Assembly (NCBI GenBank): GCA_965153455.1
Contig: OZ234495.1
Location: 23,432,875-23,496,874 of the forward strand
From: Sphagnum compactum
Taxonomy: Eukaryota; Bryophyta; Sphagnopsida; Sphagnales
DNA length: 64,000 nt
Direction: 5' to 3'
The position numbers were made by a program, and so were the translations under genes. The notes under the pieces are model-generated. The model did no database searches. It was not told the DNA's origin and saw nothing but the letters and a program-made list of their open reading frames with translations. How positions within the stretch are numbered: the first letter of the stretch is position 1; every line of letters starts with the position of its first letter. Positions 11,490-22,829 of the stretch are shown here, one piece after another.

Positions 11490-13730
11490 AATCAATATTG
11501 ACTGAGGGAGTTCCATCTCACATTGATTTGACTTCTAATGCCTAGCCTAAAAGAACCCCAAAAGAAATCAAACTTGAATGTAACAAACAAAAATGAGCTT
11601 GTGAACTAAATTGGAAATTCCAAGATACATGGGTTGCAAAAACTACCATGGGCAGATAATGTGTTGAGTGGAAATGACCTTCTCACCTATGTGCGATGCA
11701 AGATTTGCACAAAGGTATCAAGTTTGGAAAAGCTTATGGCTCCTAAGTTCAACTCTCTTTGTAAACATGTTGGAAGGAAGAAAGATATTTCCCCTGTGTC
11801 GGGGTGTTCCCAAAGGTACCTTCTATTATGCTAAAGACTATCAACATGCTAAAAAAAATTGCTATATGTTTCCAGAAATGAGAAAAAATGTGTGGACAAG
11901 TGTGATGCAAGGTGTGGCACAATAAGGTTTTAAGAAGGTGGTTCAATTTGTCATTATGTTTTTCTTATTTTGAAAGGGAAAGTCCATGCTTGGGTATGAG
12001 AGCATGAAGGGTTTATTATAGTTTCTTCAAGTCAAAAATTGTCCTAAAAAACATTGGTTGACAATATTGGTTAGTCCATGGTTAAAATAATGCATAACAT
12101 TGTGCTTACTACCATTGTAGAAGTTGTGAAAATAGCAAATTTCATCTCCACCTCTTGGGATGAAATCACAATTATGGACAATCAAAGTTGGGTGTCCTTG
12201 CATGTTTATGTGATCTAGAAATGGTTTCGAATTCCAATTCTACTCTCCCTTGAAAGGGTAACCAAAGGTTTTAATGTTGCAAATCTTACTAAAATGGTCA
12301 CACAAGTTTTGAAGATTGCAAGAGGGCTTACATGTGAGATTATGTCCTCTAAGTTCCTTTGTTTTGGGGCTAACAATGTGAATGTTGTTCAGGGTGCTAG
12401 GACTAGAATTACAAAACAAATCCAATATCATTTTGTGCTTCACATGTAAAGTATCCACTATATGGCCCATAAAACTAATCTGGTTGTGCAAGTTCTATCC
12501 AAGTTGAACATGGTTTTTCGATTAAAGAGTTTGTTCCAAACCCTACATGCATATTTTTTAAAAAGCCCTAAAAGACATTTGCAATTCCAAAAGCTTGCTA
12601 AGATCTTGAAAACCAAAGGAATAAGATGTTAAAGAATGTCAAAATCAAGTGGATTTCAATGTTGGAACCTGCAAAGAGGGTGATGGGTGAATCCTACATT
12701 CTAATGGTGAAAATGGATATGGATGGGACCACCATCAATTTTGCCAAGATAAATTTTGAACTCTTAAATGATATTGAGATCCTTTATGCGTTGGTAATCT
12801 TGCTGCCATTGTTTGAGCAAGTGAACAACTTGATGAAGTTAGCCCAAGTTCAAGATGTTTTTGTTGTTGACTATGTGGCAACAATCCAACTTTGTGAAGG
12901 TGATTTATTTTCAAACTATGTGGATTCTAACACTACTTACAAGTATGATGTGTTTTATGCCTTCAAATCTTTGGTGGATTCCTCCCACAAGATCCTCATC
13001 ATGCGGTGGATAACAAATGTGAATACATGTATGGAACACTTAACCTTTGATTACAATGGACAACACATTTATGCCAAACATCTAAACCAACTAATAAGTG
13101 TTGTGAGATTTGTGACTAGAGATGTGCACATTTAAGTTATGGGTATTATGAAAAATCAAGTGAAAGAGGTTGATGAATCCCTAATTTCGAAGTTGCAGTC
13201 CCATTTTCCTTCACACACTTTTATGGAAGCTTCGGGGGTGGTCTTCCTTCAATATTGGTTGATGCTAAATTGTGAAAAGTCTTTCAAGAAGCACATCAAT
13301 ATGGCTAAGTCCCATTATTGTTCCCCCAAGAGGATTGTGCCTCATCAAACCTAAGTACTAGAGGTTTTGTCTTTTATGTTTCTCGATTTGCAAATGTATG
13401 TTTCAAGTTAACCATGAAAAGCAATGTAACTTTAGCCATGGGTCCTCCTTACACCATGAACCTTATGACATAGCTCTAAAAAACTTTCTCGTCTTAACAA
13501 ATGATTGAGTGCAAGATGCTAAAATACATGAAGCTAGTAGAAATTGTCATGGGGCAAGTGATTAGTTCAATTGAGGATGAAAGATGTTTTAGCAATCTAG
13601 ATTTCATCAAATCAAAACTCCACAATTGACTAGTTGGACCTATTGGTTTGGATGTTTGCTCAACAATTTTACATGTTGGAGAATTTTTCATATCCAAAAG
13701 TGACTGCAACTTGGAATGAAATGTAAGTTA
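11490..13730 (+). pseudogene. Decayed hAT-superfamily transposase (copy 1)
   Basis: hAT transposases cut and paste DNA transposons in the nucleus. Reading the + strand through several frameshifts gives a near-complete relic. The N-terminal zinc-finger-like part (11,605-11,860) has YVRCKICTK, then LCKHVGRKK, then YAKDYQHAKK. A middle part (12,190-12,600) has ISMLE-type context preceded by HYMAHKTNLVVQ-like and SPKRHLQFQKLAKI. The clearest open stretch (12,626-13,135) has NVKIKWISMLEPAKRV, LLPLFEQVNNLMKLAQVQDVF and CEGDLFSNYVDS. The C-terminal dimerisation remnant (13,497-13,640) has SSIEDERCFSNLDFIKSKL, the hAT C-terminal signature. Stops and frame changes at about 11,800, 11,925, 12,000-12,200 and 13,135 rule out function. 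I did not find its terminal repeats. Family assignment is strong; the exact clade is not. Confidence 0.85.
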
Positions 13731-14468
13731 AGTATGGCATTCAAAACTAGTTTTGATTTTTGTTTGCAAGGTTTGATTCTTTTGTCATTGGCCTTGTTTT
13801 TTTTGCAATCCTTTTGTTGATGGGGAAAATGCAAGGGTCATAAATGTCTTATTCCATTAAGTGCAACAATAATACACACATGAACTATTTGCATGCTTTT
13901 GCATTTTTTAAGCATTTAATGACAAGGAAGTTCACCACATTACAATTGTTTGGTATCTAATTGTTTATCAATAGTAGCATCTATCATTATTATGCATATA
14001 GTTAATAAAAAAAAAAATTGATGGCAAAACTATGCTCAAGGCTCATGGTTCATGTTTCAACTCATGTAGTTGTCATTGTAGTACTCTATAGATGCAAAAG
14101 TTTTACCACATCATAGTTGAATACTATAATTGTTTACTACATATAGTGATTTTCCTTATGCAAAAGCTTGAAAAGACACTAATTGTTTGCCAATGTTATT
14201 TACCATGTATAACACCATGAGCTTAATCATACACTATATGATTGCATTGCTAATGTTTAGCATAATGTTTGTTTGTCATTATGCAAAAGCTTAATGAAAC
14301 CATTGGCATGCCCTCTATGACAATCATCCTTTGGGTCTATCATATGTGACACACTACAAATCAATTGGAAGGCCCTATAAAGGTTACCCTCTTGTCTAAA
14401 TATGAATGGATGCATCTTTGAACAATAAAAAAACCTTGTTATAACTTAAGATTGATTGATGAATGAGT
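13731..14468. other. Intergenic, nothing recognised
   Basis: About 740 bp of AT-rich sequence with repeated ATGCAAAAGCTT-like phrases (about 14,157 and 14,282), which may be the decayed 3-prime non-coding part of the upstream hAT relic. No open frame of interest. Confidence 0.35.
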
Positions 14469-15285
14469 TCATCTATTGATGGATTGCAATGCATCACACG
14501 GGCAAATATGCAATATAAATGCTTTTAATTTACCTATTGTTCCTATATTCATCCGCAAGAAGTTTGGACAATTACATTGTTGGAAATTTCCAATTGTCAC
14601 TGCATACTCATACTCATTTGTGTTTCCAAGAACTACTTCTCCAATGAGAAAACCATTCCATACCTTGGTGGTGAAACCAGTGCTAGTGGTAGTTTCATGA
14701 AAGCATTCATGCAACCTATGATTGACCATTTGTTGTTGTGGTTAATTTCTAGTTGAAATCAATGAACATCCTTACCATATCACTCAACACCTTAGGTGGA
14801 CATGGGCATCTAGAGGGGGCCCAAGAGGAGATGTAAGACCTATTTCAAATGCCCCAAAAAGCCAATGTGGCATAAGGTCATTCTTTGAACTACCAATGAG
14901 AACCTTACATCCTCAAGGTGATGCACCTCCTCTAGGGTTAGATTTGTTTCCTCAAAAACATGCCATACTAAAGGTATAAACAATTTGTCCAAATCATGTG
15001 GTCACTTGTTGCCCATGATACGTTTGAATTTATCTTCTACACAAAAACAAAAGTGATATTGGTCCTTCAACTTCCAAGTGGGACCAAAAGATGGAGCTTT
15101 GTTTTTGCCTTTATACATACGAGCCAAGGTTCCATTCTTGGTGGAGTTGCAAACCCAAGTTGTACATCACACTTTTGACATACTTTGAATTGCCAAGCAT
15201 TATGTTTGAGACTTGCATTGTGCAAAATGAAATAGCCCCTTAGCACGTTTGGTCTCCAATATCTCTTTTCCATGTCAAGTAAGGG
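14469..15285 (-). pseudogene. SWIM-type zinc-finger protein relic
   Basis: On the minus strand, 15,273-15,067 reads RGYFILHNASLKHNAW, then VCQKCDVQLGF and TPPRMEPWLVCIK, a cysteine-pair segment. After a broken stretch, 14,729-14,469 reads WNGFLIGEVVLGN, EYEYAVTIGNFQQCNCPNFL. The C-x-C-P-x-F pattern preceded by a strand-like segment is what SWIM domains show; the usual downstream C-x-H pair is only weakly visible. SWIM domains occur in MULE/FAR1 transposases and in other plant proteins, and I cannot tell which this is. Multiple stops between the two segments show it is broken. Confidence 0.5.
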
Positions 15286-15296
15286 TTGTTGTCATG

Positions 15297-15469
15297 TTAT
15301 TTGAAGCCTTGCCAATTGCCAAAGTTGTTTTTCCCCCATATTGCCTGTCTAAGTTGGATATCGTCTCTTTCTAATTTGCATGATGCAAGAGCTTCACTGC
15401 AAAAAGAGAATGCATAAATATGCCTGGCCGATGCAACAATTAATTTTGCAAGTTCCTTGGTACCCAAAC
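15297..15469 (-). CDS. Isolated exon-like open segment, function unknown
   Basis: On the minus strand a polypyrimidine tract ending TTTTGCTTTTCAG immediately precedes an open segment at 15,469 that runs 57 codons to a TAA at 15,297-15,299. It reads GLGTKELAKLIVASARHIYA, then FSFCSEALASCKLERDDIQL, then RQAIWGKNNFGNWQGFK. The composition is protein-like, without low complexity, and the acceptor is a good match to the plant consensus. I do not recognise the family. It lies just upstream, on the same strand, of the SWIM-like relic, so it may be another exon of the same decayed gene or the last exon of an unrelated fragment captured by a transposon. No upstream exon could be assigned. Confidence 0.35.
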
Positions 15470-16164
15470 CTGAAAAGCAAAACTGTGTAAGCAATAGGAC
15501 ATGCATTTTCCCCCAATATAATGCCAACATGGAAAGAAAGAAAGAAAGAAGGAAAGGGCTTTTCAAGAAGATGATCTTTACATCTTGCAGTGATGCTAAA
15601 GAGATAGTCTAGCAGCAACGACAGTTTTAGTCCACTGCGAAAGGAACAGCGCGTTGCTTGGCTCCTAGGGTTTGACCCAAAGTATCACCACCCCACAACC
15701 CTGAATTAGGAAAATATAAAATATAAAGGGCAATTTTGCAAATAGTTCTGGTGTCTCAATATTTATTTGCAAAATAAATATTTGGAATAGTTGAGACCCC
15801 AAGCTACCAAAACTCTTCCATCAAACATAGGCCTCTAGACTTCTCCATAGGCTACCTACACTTTTCACCTTAGGCCACCTAGGCTTTATACTAACTAGGC
15901 TACCCTAAAAGCTATATCCACTTAGGATAGGCCTACAACATAGCTTGATAATTTAAAGGATAGGCTTACGACGCAGCTTAATCATTTGGGTACCTATTCC
16001 GTTGGCTTGTTCACACTTTCTAGGCTGATGAACTCTTAAAAAATGCAGATGTTTCAATCACCTACATGTGATTCAACCAGTCTTAAATTACTACTAGCAA
16101 GGTGGCCATAGTTTGTCACTGCCACTAGGTGATCATTGGTTTTGTATGGAGTTGTCAATGTGGG
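15470..16164. other. Intergenic, nothing recognised
   Basis: Contains a short (AAAG)n-like run at 15,533-15,556 and a CTAGGC/GCCTA-rich stretch at 15,830-15,980. No gene or element boundary seen. Confidence 0.35.
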
Positions 16165-16442
16165 GCTGCTTTGGCCTGAGATCTAGGCGAGGCGCTAAAC
16201 ACCCCCTAACGAGCTCTGTCCGTCGCTGGTTTCGCTTGTCTTTTTGCACACCTTTTTCGGCCTTGCACAGTTCCGCAAGAAACCATGGAACCCGGTTTTC
16301 AATGTTCTTTAGAACTTCAACAAAAGTGGAGAATGTTCTGTTGCTCTTCAATTGCCAATGTTCAGGGCAAGTCTCTCGCATTATGGGCACAGGTGTTGAA
16401 CTCACGACCTCCCCTACAATGTAGTACTAACCACTGGCACAC
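16165..16442 (-). mobile_element. tRNA-derived SINE (minus-strand copy)
   Basis: Read on the minus strand, 16,442-16,386 is a tRNA-like head: an A-box-like GTGCCAGTGGTTAG, then GGGGAGGTCGTGAGTTCAAC with a B-box-like GAGTTCAACACC about 33 nt downstream. These are internal RNA polymerase III promoter elements. The body continues to about 16,165 and includes GAAACCAGCGACGGACAGAG and GGTGTTTAGCGCCTCGC. The same body sequence recurs on the + strand at 16,566-16,620, which supports a mobile repeat. The 3-prime tail was not identified, so that limit is approximate. Confidence 0.65.
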
Positions 16443-16514
16443 CATCAATGACTGAGGAGGGAGGTTTATTTTTCAAATTTATTGCATACAAAGTCAAAAA
16501 GGAAAAAAATTAAA

Positions 16515-16640
16515 AAACCTTGCGGCAGAACAACGCAGTTCTCCGCAGGGCTGCACTGTCAGGCTCGAAACCAGCGCCCGACAGAGCTCATTAGGGCGTG
16601 TTTAGCGCCTTGTGAGATCTACTCATTGTAAACAATGTGT
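16515..16640 (+). mobile_element. Partial SINE copy, opposite orientation
   Basis: GAAACCAGCGCCCGACAGAG followed by CTCATTAGGGCGTGTTTAGC, GCCTTGTGAGATCT (16,566-16,620) matches the body of the minus-strand SINE at 16,179-16,234 in inverted orientation with a handful of differences. The tRNA-like head is missing. The two copies form an imperfect inverted repeat spanning about 440 bp. Confidence 0.6.
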
Positions 16641-16679
16641 AATGATGGCAGGAAATTGCACCCCAGAGAGGGTCTCCAT

Positions 16680-16972
16680 CAGTGTTTTTCTTTTTCAAAT
16701 TTGTGAGTTAGGTGGATTGGCCATCATCCACAAGAGGAATTAACCAAGTTTGGATACAAGTCAGAAAAAGGAAAGTAGAAAAAATTAGGAGTCTTCCTAT
16801 GTTTAGATGATATGTTGGAACGTTGTCTAAATATGGCCACTTCAGAATTTTCCCTCATAATGTGACGACTTGAGCCCATTTTTTCCAAAAAAAAAAGTCT
16901 TTTGTATCATTTGCACCTTCACTTTTTTTGTGGCCAGGATGCAAAAGTTCTCCCCACAAAAAAAAACCATTG
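16680..16972 (+). mobile_element. 293-bp hAT-type MITE
   Basis: Starts CAGTGTTTTTC and ends AAAACCATTG. Flanks are GTCTCCAT (16,672-16,679) and GTCTCTCT (16,973-16,980), a 6/8 match to an 8-bp hAT target duplication. Interior phrases TAGGTGGATTGGCCATC and AAATATGGCCACTTCAGAAT recur in the copies at 34.9, 54.0 and 56.1 kb. Its length equals that of the better preserved copy at 54,044-54,336. No coding capacity. Confidence 0.7.
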
Positions 16973-16980
16973 GTCTCTCT

Positions 16981-18120
16981 ATTCCTACCTACTTTCTGCA
17001 CCCAGCAGGCTATATGTAAACATGAAATATCAGTAGAATACTTATAAGATCAGAGAAGCCTTTGGAGAAAGCTCAATATATGGGCCACTTTAGACAAGGG
17101 CCCAAGGAGCAAGGTCCAATGCAATCAAGCATTCTTAGAGGTAAAGAGCTTCAAATTGGTTCCAAGGCCTTTAGATGAGAGTCCAGGACCAAGACAAATC
17201 AAATTTTTCTATAGCCTACATGGCATCATTTTGGAGGGACCAAAAAGAAACCTTAAAGGAGGGCTCATGGTTTGGAGAACCAAAGTGTAACATAGGATTC
17301 AAGGTTGCTCATTTCTTTGTTTTGCTTTTTTCACTATTTTTTAACTTGTGTTGCTCAAATTATGTGAGAATGGAAAACATGCTATGGATTGAGAACATTG
17401 TTAAGAGCACACCATCTCTCTCATTTTTGACCAATTCTAGAGTTGACATGGTTGGTTGTGTGAATCATCACAACATGGTTGTTAGGAGTGCATTTTCAGC
17501 CCTTTCAAGTGCATGAAATGTGAGGTAATTGAAAAGTGAGGTAAAAAGTGTGGGGTTGAAATGTCAAAATTTTAAAAATCATGAAAAAAATGAAAAAAGA
17601 TGAGAGAAAAGATCAAAGGTTAACCTAATCCTCTCACATGTCAATCACACATTTTTTTATTTCGAACCCTCAAATTGGACCCCAAACCTTTAAACACACT
17701 CACTGTACCTTAGGAAAAATTGTGAGGAGAGGTCCATTTCTAGGTTCAATTTGCTTCAAATTGGTTTTTTGAGCTTTTGGTCCCTGTACCCTTTGTCTAA
17801 AGTGACCTTAAGTTGAAGCTCACAGTGTTTTCAGCATAACTGAATTTGAAACATGCACACAAAAGTCTTAAAATACACACAAGTAGTTTCTCCCCACAAA
17901 ACTTTTTAAAAAAAAACACAAATGAAAAACTTTATTGCAAGGAGAAAAGGAATACAGCAACCACCCCACTCAGGGAAGGGAGCGACCCTGGCCGCTCAAC
18001 AAAATTAACTAACAGAATCCTGATGAGGCCCACATAGCACCATCTAACAAATCTACTAGACTTAAAACAAATAACTTGATGTATAACCCAACTTTTATCA
18101 AAACTTTCAACATTGCTTCC
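16981..18120. other. Intergenic, nothing recognised
   Basis: The 113-codon + strand frame at 17,175-17,516 has no recognisable motif. The segment 17,920-18,040 is locally GC-richer and could belong to the decayed minus-strand coding sequence that follows upstream of it on that strand. Confidence 0.35.
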
Positions 18121-18336
18121 TCTCCTCAGATGAGGAAAGTCTGATGGATATCAGGCAGTTGTCCAAAGCCCCTTAGCATAGTAGATCAAGCATTCCCCAA
18201 TAATTTTATGTCTCTTGTGATTGTGCCACCTATCCTTGTGAAAAAGAGGTCATTCCACTCGATTCAAACCGTCCAAAGAATTATTCCCCAAAGTAAAGAC
18301 CACATCCCATGCAACTTTGGATCCATGAAGGGGTCT
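18121..18336 (-). pseudogene. Unidentified protein relic
   Basis: On the minus strand a single frame stays protein-like for about 70 codons with only two stops. It reads LHGSKVAWDVVFTLGNNSLD, then GLNRVE, stop, PLFHKDRWHNHKRHKIIGEC, LIYYAKGLWTTA, stop, YPSDFPHLRR. The first stop is TGA where a Trp (TGG) would fit the context, the second TGA could come from CGA. Rich, non-repetitive composition suggests a once-coding segment, perhaps of a retroelement. I do not recognise the family. Confidence 0.35.
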
Positions 18337-18429
18337 TAGCAGCAAAGACAGTGTTTCAAGTGAAGCGAGGGTAGCTGCCTACAGGGAACTTTAATGAACC
18401 AACATATGTGTAACACAAAGGCGGGTTTC

Positions 18430-19010
18430 AGTATGTTTCGGTGATTTCAGAAATTCTCAGCATGAGGATTTCGCAACCCAGTTTTTTTTGCATCCGATAC
18501 CTCACACTTACTATCGAGGCCTAGTGAAGGCAGCAGCAGTACATAACAAGTACGTAAGTAGGTGGCCGACTATTGGTGGCCCCAGGCTCCAAAGATGCTG
18601 AATTGACTGACAGAATCCAGGTCAACGAGACCGGAGATACGCAGTGGGGGCGACTCTTTGTAGGAGATTTACAGCGTCATTATTGAGAACGAATTTTCCA
18701 TGCCTGACAATAGTACCAGCGACCCGGCAACTATCATCTAGAAGAAGAAGCCGCTGCTGGTTTCGCAGGATAAAATCTAACGGGTACTGCCCCTGCCCCC
18801 TGTGTCTGACGGCTGTGGCGCCGGTCACCGGTGGGTCACGAACTTCTTCGCCAATGCGCGACGTTCTTCGTCGGAGCCAGCGTAGGTACTACGTACTCAC
18901 TACTCACTTCTTTCATTGCAGTTGTCTGCATTGCATTTCCAACAACACACGGCTACGGAACGGGGCCGTTTCCGGGCCCGTGCTCTGGCGGTTTGCAATG
19001 TAACGAGAAA
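18430..19010. other. GC-rich, CpG-retaining island with overlapping ORFs
   Basis: This block keeps many CpG dinucleotides and is clearly more GC-rich than its surroundings. A + strand frame (18,644-19,003, 119 codons) and a minus-strand frame (open from 18,888 to 18,622) overlap. The minus frame reads RIGEEVRDPPVTGATAVRHR, then GQGQYPLDFILRNQQRLLLL, DDSCRVAGTIVRHGKFVLNN and DAVNLLQRVAPT, which looks more protein-like than the arginine-rich + frame. It lacks an ATG start in the open stretch. This could be an exon or first-exon/promoter region of an undecayed gene, or a young insertion. I recognise no family. Confidence 0.3.
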
Positions 19011-20609
19011 ACTTAAATGCATTTATTGCAAATAATTCCATGTGAGTTCAAACGTCCTCATAATCAATGAGCTGTCTAGATGTGCTCTTTCCTCGGATTA
19101 TTTATAGGGTTTCGACGATATCATGGAATCTTTGAACTCAGACTATTTGGAATGGGAGCCGTCATAGGCCCTTCAGAATTTATTTCACCCACCCTGCTCA
19201 GGGTTTCTTCTAATGGCGATTTTTAGCCGCCAAATCCCTAACCTAAAACCTGAGCTCCTACCTGGAAGCTTGGAAAAAATGGGAATTTTTCCATAATTCC
19301 CTCGCACTGGAGGCTGTCAAAAGCCCACACATTGCAGGGCCCCTAATCCAATTGGATGTGTCCAATTGCTCCATCTTAGGGTTTAGGGTTTACCTCTTTG
19401 GCCAATATCCATTGTTGCTTTCATCAAATCCTCAACCTCTACTATGAGGAGGTCGCCATCAATTTCGCCAATCTCTTTGCACCCTCTTTCTATGTACTTT
19501 GGCAAATTGTTGTCATCAAGTTTTGCCACTTTTGTTCATGATGTCCAAAGGGGAGTGACTATGAGTAGGAAGCTATGACGAATGCCATTTTATAAATGTC
19601 ACTTAAGCCTTCCAAGTTTTTTTAATTTCTCTAGTCTTGAGTCCTTGTAAGTTATTTCATAATGAAAATGTGATTAAATTTTATAGTTGATTGTTGATTA
19701 CCATTGAACATTGAAGCATTGTGGAACTTTGTAAGTTGTAACAACATACTATGATTAATTGTTTTGATATTTATAACAATCCCACCTTCAACCAATCACA
19801 ACTTGATCAAGGAAATTGAAAATTTGTTTTGAAGAATCAAACCTTGATTATGATACTTCAAGTTGAATTCTTGATATGATAATTGATTTGCGCCTTGATA
19901 CTTGCAATGTTTTTAGGTTTTGGGTTTGTTGTGTACAAAAATTTATAATGCCTTTGGATTTTGGAGGCCTACCATGACATTGCCATTGACATGAAAAACG
20001 ATTTTTGGAATTTGGAAAATGGAATCAAAACCTAGCTTCGACTTTTTAGGATGTTCAATTCTGAAATCACAATTGCAATAGTTAAGGTTTTAACGGTTTA
20101 TAAATATTGTGTGAGATAAACACACAAAACCTAAAAGAGCCTCATGCTTGAACATTTTGCGATTCCTTATTTATTTCATGCATTTTATTATTCACGTTGA
20201 TTTCATCAATTTCGTGATCATTGATTTTCGATTTTGTGATCTTCATTGATTTTCGATTTTGTGCATTTCAAGTTTTTGATACAATAGGTTCTGATTTTCT
20301 CTCATTAGCAATGCTGAGATGTCAATGATTATTGTTATTAGCAATTAATGATCTTTGTCAATTTCATAATCCTTATTTTTTAGTCTAAAAAATCATGTTT
20401 GTCACTTATTTTCACCATGCCAACATTAGGTCTGTTAAAGAATTTCAAACATAAATATATATTTTATAATCATATCAAAATTCATGTCTTTATCCCCAAT
20501 GTTAATTTTAACCAAAGTCCTGAAACTAATGTTGATTGTGTCATTGTTGATCCAGTTCAAATAAAAGTTGATTAAAAAAATGAAATAAATGTGTGAAATA
20601 AATTGTTGT
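19011..20609. other. Intergenic, nothing recognised
   Basis: Contains two partly repeated phrases at 20,210-20,270 (CATTGATTTTCGATTTTGTG twice, 31 bp apart). The last ~500 bp may be the non-coding leader of the second hAT relic. Confidence 0.35.
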
Positions 20610-22615
20610 TTCCAAAATGCATGGGTTGCAAAAGTACCTTGGGTATAATCAATGGTGGGTGATGATGGGAAGGTGCATAAGGTGAAATGCAAAGTTTATA
20701 ACAAGATTGAAGGGCACAATAAGTTTATGGAACTAAAACTAAATTATTTGTGCAAGGATGTTAACTGAAAAATGGCAACTACTACCATTCTTAATGTGGC
20801 AACAACATGGAGTATTATTTTTTGAAAACAAACTAGCATGTGTTCAATGAACGTTTGTATGTGTTAAAAAGTAGGGACTATGTGGTGCAACAAATAGTTG
20901 TAGGTATAGTGGTTGACGCACCTTCAAACTCTTTGAAAGACTCAAATGCAAGTCCGACGTGAAAACATTGGAAGAAAGAATTGATGTACATTCCCTAGCT
21001 TGCAGCACTTCGGGGATAAGAGGGGCGTGTTGGAGCTTTGGGATGGGAACTAGGACGAGTGACAAGCGGGTCAATTATTTATATGGACCTACACAAACCA
21101 AATAACAAGTTGGTTAATGCATAGTTGAAGCACTTTTGGTGCACAGACGAACCATGGGCATACAAACTCATAAAACTCATCACGGCCCAGACTTAGGGAA
21201 GCCACCACCTTCCCCCTTATAGTATTCTTTGTGTCTGGCCACTGGGGTTGCACCCAAATATCATTTTTCCTGATACTCCCAAGTCAAAAGTCCCAAAATT
21301 CCCGAAATTATAATTACCGCCACTTTGGACGCCTATAACTTTTTTTGTGCAGACCTTTGATTCAAATGATGTTTGAAGAAAATTTGTAGCCCTTGTCAAG
21401 AGTTTTTTAACAACATGTGGCATGCCCCCTGCACACACGTAATTCAGGGCGATTCTTGACTTTTAGTGGTCAAAAGTCGAATTGACATTTTGACTCCCGA
21501 CCTTTTTTTCGACCATAACTTGTGTTATAAGTACTCAAATGGATCATGAAAAACCATTTTAGACATTTATGTCTCAAGGGGTTTTCAATGGTATAAAATA
21601 AATTTTAATCCAATGAGTTTTGACCCTTCAAATCACTCTCTGAAAATTCAAAAGTCTTTCACGACTCTAACTCCCAAAGTGGGAGCCCAGTTGGGAATGT
21701 GTGGGCTCATTCCCTCACACCCTTCCGCACTCCCAAGATTAAGGTTGTGACAATGGTAGAAAGAAAAAAAAATTGTTAATTTGCATTCATCTTTCATTTA
21801 CTTTTTCAAAGTAGTGTATGATAGAGTATGAATAAACAATAATTTTTGTTTGCTTTATTAAAATTGCCTAACCATCCATCCAAACTTAGAGTGAGTATGT
21901 TGATTAGAAGATTGTGTTTATTGTCATTAGGGGAACAACGATGGCTTCAAGTTTGTTTTCACTTTCTATAGATGATATAATTACTATCAACAACCAAAGT
22001 TTGATTTCCATACATTGCTATGTGGTGATAGCTTGGAAATGTGTGCATGTTTTATTCACATTTGAGCAATTTGTTAAAGGTGGGATTCCCATAATATCAA
22101 ATTTGTCATTTTTTTTTACTCTAATGAAATTTGGCAATTTTCTTGAAAGTTCAATTTCAAAACATTTAAGGGTTTAAGAGCTTATGGTGCTTCAACATTT
22201 CAAGGGGTCAAATTGAAAGTTATTGTTTTAATGAAAATTGAACAAATGTCTTATTTCATTGGGATTTATTATATGGCACACAAATCCAACCTTACAATTT
22301 AGAACCTGTCCATAATGCCTATGGTTTCCAAATTGAAGAATTTTTTTAAAAGCATTATATGGATATTTTTTAATTAACCAAAATTCCATCTTGAATTCAC
22401 CAAGTTCATTGAAATTGTAGAAACTAGAGGACTAAAGGTTATTTGGAATGTGAAAACAAGATGGATTAACATGTTTCAACCCTTGAAATATGTTGGGAAA
22501 AAATATAAGATTTTTAAGGTTTTAGGAAAAATCTAAGACTTTAATTATTAATGTGGTGGTTGATTGTAATTCAATAAAATTGGCCAAGGCCAATTTTTTG
22601 AATTTATGTGACATG
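20610..22615 (+). pseudogene. Decayed hAT transposase (copy 2), split by an insertion
   Basis: This relic is from the same family as the one at 11.5-13.7 kb. Before the insertion it reads WVAKVPWV, stop, SMVGDDGKVHKVKCKVYNKI, KFMELKLNYLCKDV (20,618-20,750) and FNERLYVLKSRDYVVQQIVV (about 20,846-20,912). After the insertion it resumes with VERKKKIVN (from 21,756), LLKLPNHPSK, SLFSLSIDDIITINNQSLIS with IHCYVV (21,950-22,030), HLEFTKFIEIVETRGLKVIW, NVKTRWINMFQPLKYVGKKY and NFLNLCDMF (to about 22,615). The two halves join at the expected place in the protein order, which shows the 839-bp segment between them is an insertion. Many frameshifts. The C-terminal half, including the dimerisation motif, is absent. 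Confidence 0.8.
20914..21752 (+). mobile_element. Solo-LTR-like insertion in hAT relic
   Basis: An 839-bp segment beginning TGACGCACC and ending GGTTGTGACA interrupts the hAT reading order. Its flanks, GTGGT (20,909-20,913) and ATGGT (21,753-21,757), match at 4 of 5 bases, consistent with a 5-bp LTR-retrotransposon target duplication. It has no open frame of note. Phrases inside it (AGAGGGGCGTGTTGGAGCTT, GGGAACTAGGACGAG, AACAAGTTGGTTA) recur at 63,880-63,980, so it belongs to a dispersed family. TG...CA ends without internal gag-pol argue for a solo LTR. Confidence 0.65.
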
Positions 22616-22829
22616 TTCTCTAGATTTATCTAGAGTCTATGATTTCAAGTTTCGTATATTTGTGTGCCCTAATTTTTTTTAGATATGAAAAGACACATCT
22701 TTTGCTATTATATATGAAAAGATCCATTGTTTGTGTGAGTAGACGTTGCAATGTGCGAAAGAACAAGAAACACGAAAAAGAGGAGTAAAAAGATTGGTTG
22801 ACAAGTTGAATATTAAATTCTTGGTTGCA

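Noticed and set aside
19375-19395. AGGGTTTAGGGTTT as a telomeric repeat
   Set aside because: Only about two units; such short interstitial matches are common in plants.
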